DNA from: Flemingiibacterium sp045649205
GTDB lineage: Bacteria > Bacillota > Clostridia > Oscillospirales > CAG-272
Reading direction: 5' to 3'
NCBI GenBank assembly: GCA_045649205.1
Contig: JAZRPJ010000045.1
Coordinates: forward strand, 1-14,348
Length of the DNA stretch: 14,348 bases
The position numbers and the translations under genes are program-made. Positions 12,813 through 14,348 of this stretch are shown one piece after another (the stretch's first letter is position 1; the number at the start of each line of letters is the position of its first letter). Under the pieces are notes generated by a model. That model did no database searches. It worked only from the letters and a program-made list of their open reading frames with translations, and was not told the DNA's origin.

Positions 12813-14348
12813 ATGAAATTTTTGAAATTATTGGCAGTTTTGCTATTTGTCGCATTAACTTTGGCGGCGTGTGTAAGTTCTCCTGACGGACCGTCCATCA
12901 TTTTCGGTGGGCCGACTGAAATCGCACTTTCAGACAGTGAAATCATGGTAAACGGCAAGACTGTAGGCAGTGACGAAAGCGCAGGTGTTCATATCTCAAA
13001 TGACATTGTCTACTATGAATTCGGCAAGGACTTTACTTACGGCGAGGGAACGGAGGCGGATGCGCACACCCTAGAAGAAGCGGCGGCACATACCGTTGTT
13101 CATATCACAGAACCGGGAACTTACAGCCTTAGCGGTAAACTCTCCCTTGGTCAGATCGCAGTCGATCTCGGCGAGGATGCCGAGGAAGAGCCCGATGCGG
13201 TTGTCACACTTATACTGAACGGCGTTGACATCACCTGCGAGGTTGCACCGGCGGTTATTTTCTACAATGTTTATGAGTGCGGAAGCACCGATACCGAAAC
13301 GGCAACAAAGGATGTGGACACCACTGCTGCAGGTGCGAATGTAATCATCGCCGACAAAACGGTGAATAGTGTGAACGGCTCATACGTTGCACGCATATAC
13401 AAGCCCGATTCCGTTGAATTAAGTGAGGACGGAACGGCAGTCGAGGATGCAAAGAAACTCCACAAATATGATGCGGCATTTTATTCAAAAATGTCCATGA
13501 ATATAAACGGCGGCGAAGCAGGCACGGGCGTGCTTAATATAGACGCCGAAAATGAGGGCCTTGACAGTGAGCTTCACCTTACCATTAACGGCGGCAATAT
13601 TAATATTAATTCCGGCAATGATGGGATCAACACCAACGAGGACGGCGTATCCGTAACAACGGTAAACGGCGGAAATCTTAAGATTACAGTAAACGGCGAA
13701 ACCGGCGAGGGAGATGGAATCGACTCCAACGGATGGCTTGTTATTAACGGTGGAATGGTAATCACTTCAGCCTGCGCTGACAGTGCCGATGCAGGCATTG
13801 ATTCCGATATGGGCATCCACATAAACGGCGGTACGGTAATCGCTGGCGGACATATGCTCGACAGAATCGAGGATGGCGGACAGACCTATGCCGTATTTAA
13901 TTTCGCGAAGAAGCAGACCGGCGGCGAGCTTTTAAGTCTTAAAGATAAAGACGGTAATACCGTTATAGAGGCCTGTCCGGAAAATTCCTATTCGGTGCTC
14001 ATTGTCAGCACCTCTGATTTGGCGGCAGGCGAGTATACGCTTTGGAGCGGTGACAAGCAGTTGGCACATCAAGGCAGTAGAACTGGCGGAGGAATGTTCG
14101 GAGGCATGAGGCCGAACGGTCGCCCCGATGGCATTACTCCACCCGATGGCACAGCTCTGCCCGATGACATTACTCCGCCGGAGGGAATGCCGGAACGTCC
14201 TGATGACTTTATTATACCGGATAACTTTGAGCCTGCAGGTGGAGACAGATTCCCCGAGAACTTTGAATTACCGGCAAACTTCGAATTGCCCGAAGACGCG
14301 GTATTCCCTGATGGTGGTAAACGCCCTGGGGAAGTCGGAGGCCAAGCG
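12813..14348 (+). CDS. Lipoprotein with Cthe_2159-like carbohydrate-binding beta-helix (3' end outside window)
   Basis: The open frame runs through 512 codons to the window edge without a stop. It starts MKFLKLLAVLLFVALTLAAC, a clear signal peptide whose LAAC lipobox puts Cys20 at the mature N-terminus. GAAAGGATGACAGG precedes the ATG. Residues about 60-385 have the pattern of the Cthe_2159-type carbohydrate-binding family, known in Clostridium thermocellum to bind cellulose and pectin-like polymers: VVTLILNGVDITCEVAPAV, then repeated turns ending NGG followed by DGINTNEDG, DGIDSNGW and AGIDSDMG, which look like right-handed beta-helix rungs with acidic, possibly Ca2+-binding, loops. From residue about 425 a Gly/Pro/Asp-rich tail (RPDGITPPDGTALPDDITPP) begins and continues past the edge. 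It probably adheres to plant polysaccharide or acts as a surface protein. Binding specificity is not readable. It has its own control signals, separate from the upstream operon. Confidence 0.83.
   Translation, partial: MKFLKLLAVLLFVALTLAACVSSPDGPSIIFGGPTEIALSDSEIMVNGKTVGSDESAGVHISNDIVYYEFGKDFTYGEGTEADAHTLEEAAAHTVVHITEPGTYSLSGKLSLGQIAVDLGEDAEEEPDAVVTLILNGVDITCEVAPAVIFYNVYECGSTDTETATKDVDTTAAGANVIIADKTVNSVNGSYVARIYKPDSVELSEDGTAVEDAKKLHKYDAAFYSKMSMNINGGEAGTGVLNIDAENEGLDSELHLTINGGNININSGNDGINTNEDGVSVTTVNGGNLKITVNGETGEGDGIDSNGWLVINGGMVITSACADSADAGIDSDMGIHINGGTVIAGGHMLDRIEDGGQTYAVFNFAKKQTGGELLSLKDKDGNTVIEACPENSYSVLIVSTSDLAAGEYTLWSGDKQLAHQGSRTGGGMFGGMRPNGRPDGITPPDGTALPDDITPPEGMPERPDDFIIPDNFEPAGGDRFPENFELPANFELPEDAVFPDGGKRPGEVGGQA
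14085..14348 (+). repeat. Pro/Asp/Gly-rich low-complexity tail encoding short degenerate repeats
   Basis: After GGGMFGGMRPNG the encoded protein repeats P-D/E-G/D units (RPDGIT, PPDGTA, LPDDIT, PPEGMP). It then changes to P-x-NFE units (IPDNFEP, FPENFEL, PANFELP). The composition is acidic and extended, as in cell-wall-spanning linkers. It continues beyond the window, so the full repeat number and any anchor are unknown. Confidence 0.7.

Noticed and set aside
1..14348. CRISPR array, transposase, integrase, tRNA or rRNA
   Set aside because: No regularly spaced repeats, terminal inverted repeats flanking a transposase-like frame, or cloverleaf-like tRNA sequence were found on either strand.

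Overview
The window looks like chromosomal DNA of an anaerobic, probably gut-associated Bacillota (Clostridia, Oscillospirales-like). The basis is strong GGAGG-type ribosome sites, canonical sigma-A promoters, a split Na+-pumping decarboxylase, short lipoprotein signals, and an orphan solute-binding lipoprotein beside glycoside hydrolases. No tRNA, rRNA, mobile element or CRISPR array was seen.

Layout. (1) 3-2769, plus strand: end of a sodium-translocating decarboxylase operon, with the biotin carrier C-terminus, the membrane beta subunit and the carboxyltransferase alpha subunit, closed by a terminator at 2787-2833. (2) 4300-2852 and 5120-4332, minus strand: an SGNH/GDSL hydrolase followed by an extracellular solute-binding lipoprotein. 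(3) 5340-6464, plus strand: a regulator with a GntR-type winged helix fused to a LacI-type sugar-binding domain, divergent from (2). (4) 6566-12564, plus strand: a tight five-gene operon of a TIM-barrel hydrolase-like protein with a CxCxxC cluster, a SIS-domain (UPF0309-like) protein, a stand-alone protein resembling the C-terminal half of Gfo/Idh/MocA oxidoreductases, a full-length but motif-divergent Gfo/Idh/MocA oxidoreductase, and a 777-residue GH42-like clan-A glycosidase. (5) 12565-12812: intergenic region with two large hairpins. (6) 12813 to the window end: a lipoprotein resembling the Cthe_2159-type carbohydrate-binding beta-helix family, with a Pro/Asp/Gly-rich C-terminal tail that runs off the window.

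How it fits together. Regions 2-4 look like one regulated locus for an unidentified glycoside. A lipoprotein would bind the ligand outside, and the glycosidases, esterase, SIS protein and oxidoreductase pair, none with a signal peptide, would process it in the cytoplasm. The most concrete evidence of one regulon is a pair of near-identical inverted repeats (TATAAC ... GTTATA around a GCCA core). One lies upstream of the minus-strand unit and one upstream of the five-gene operon. Each is exactly 21 nt from a well-formed -35 box and in the same orientation relative to transcription. That geometry suits an activator, and the regulator between them is the obvious candidate. The oxidoreductase pair next to two hydrolase-like proteins suggests, as inference only, an oxidation-assisted (keto-intermediate) route of glycoside cleavage.
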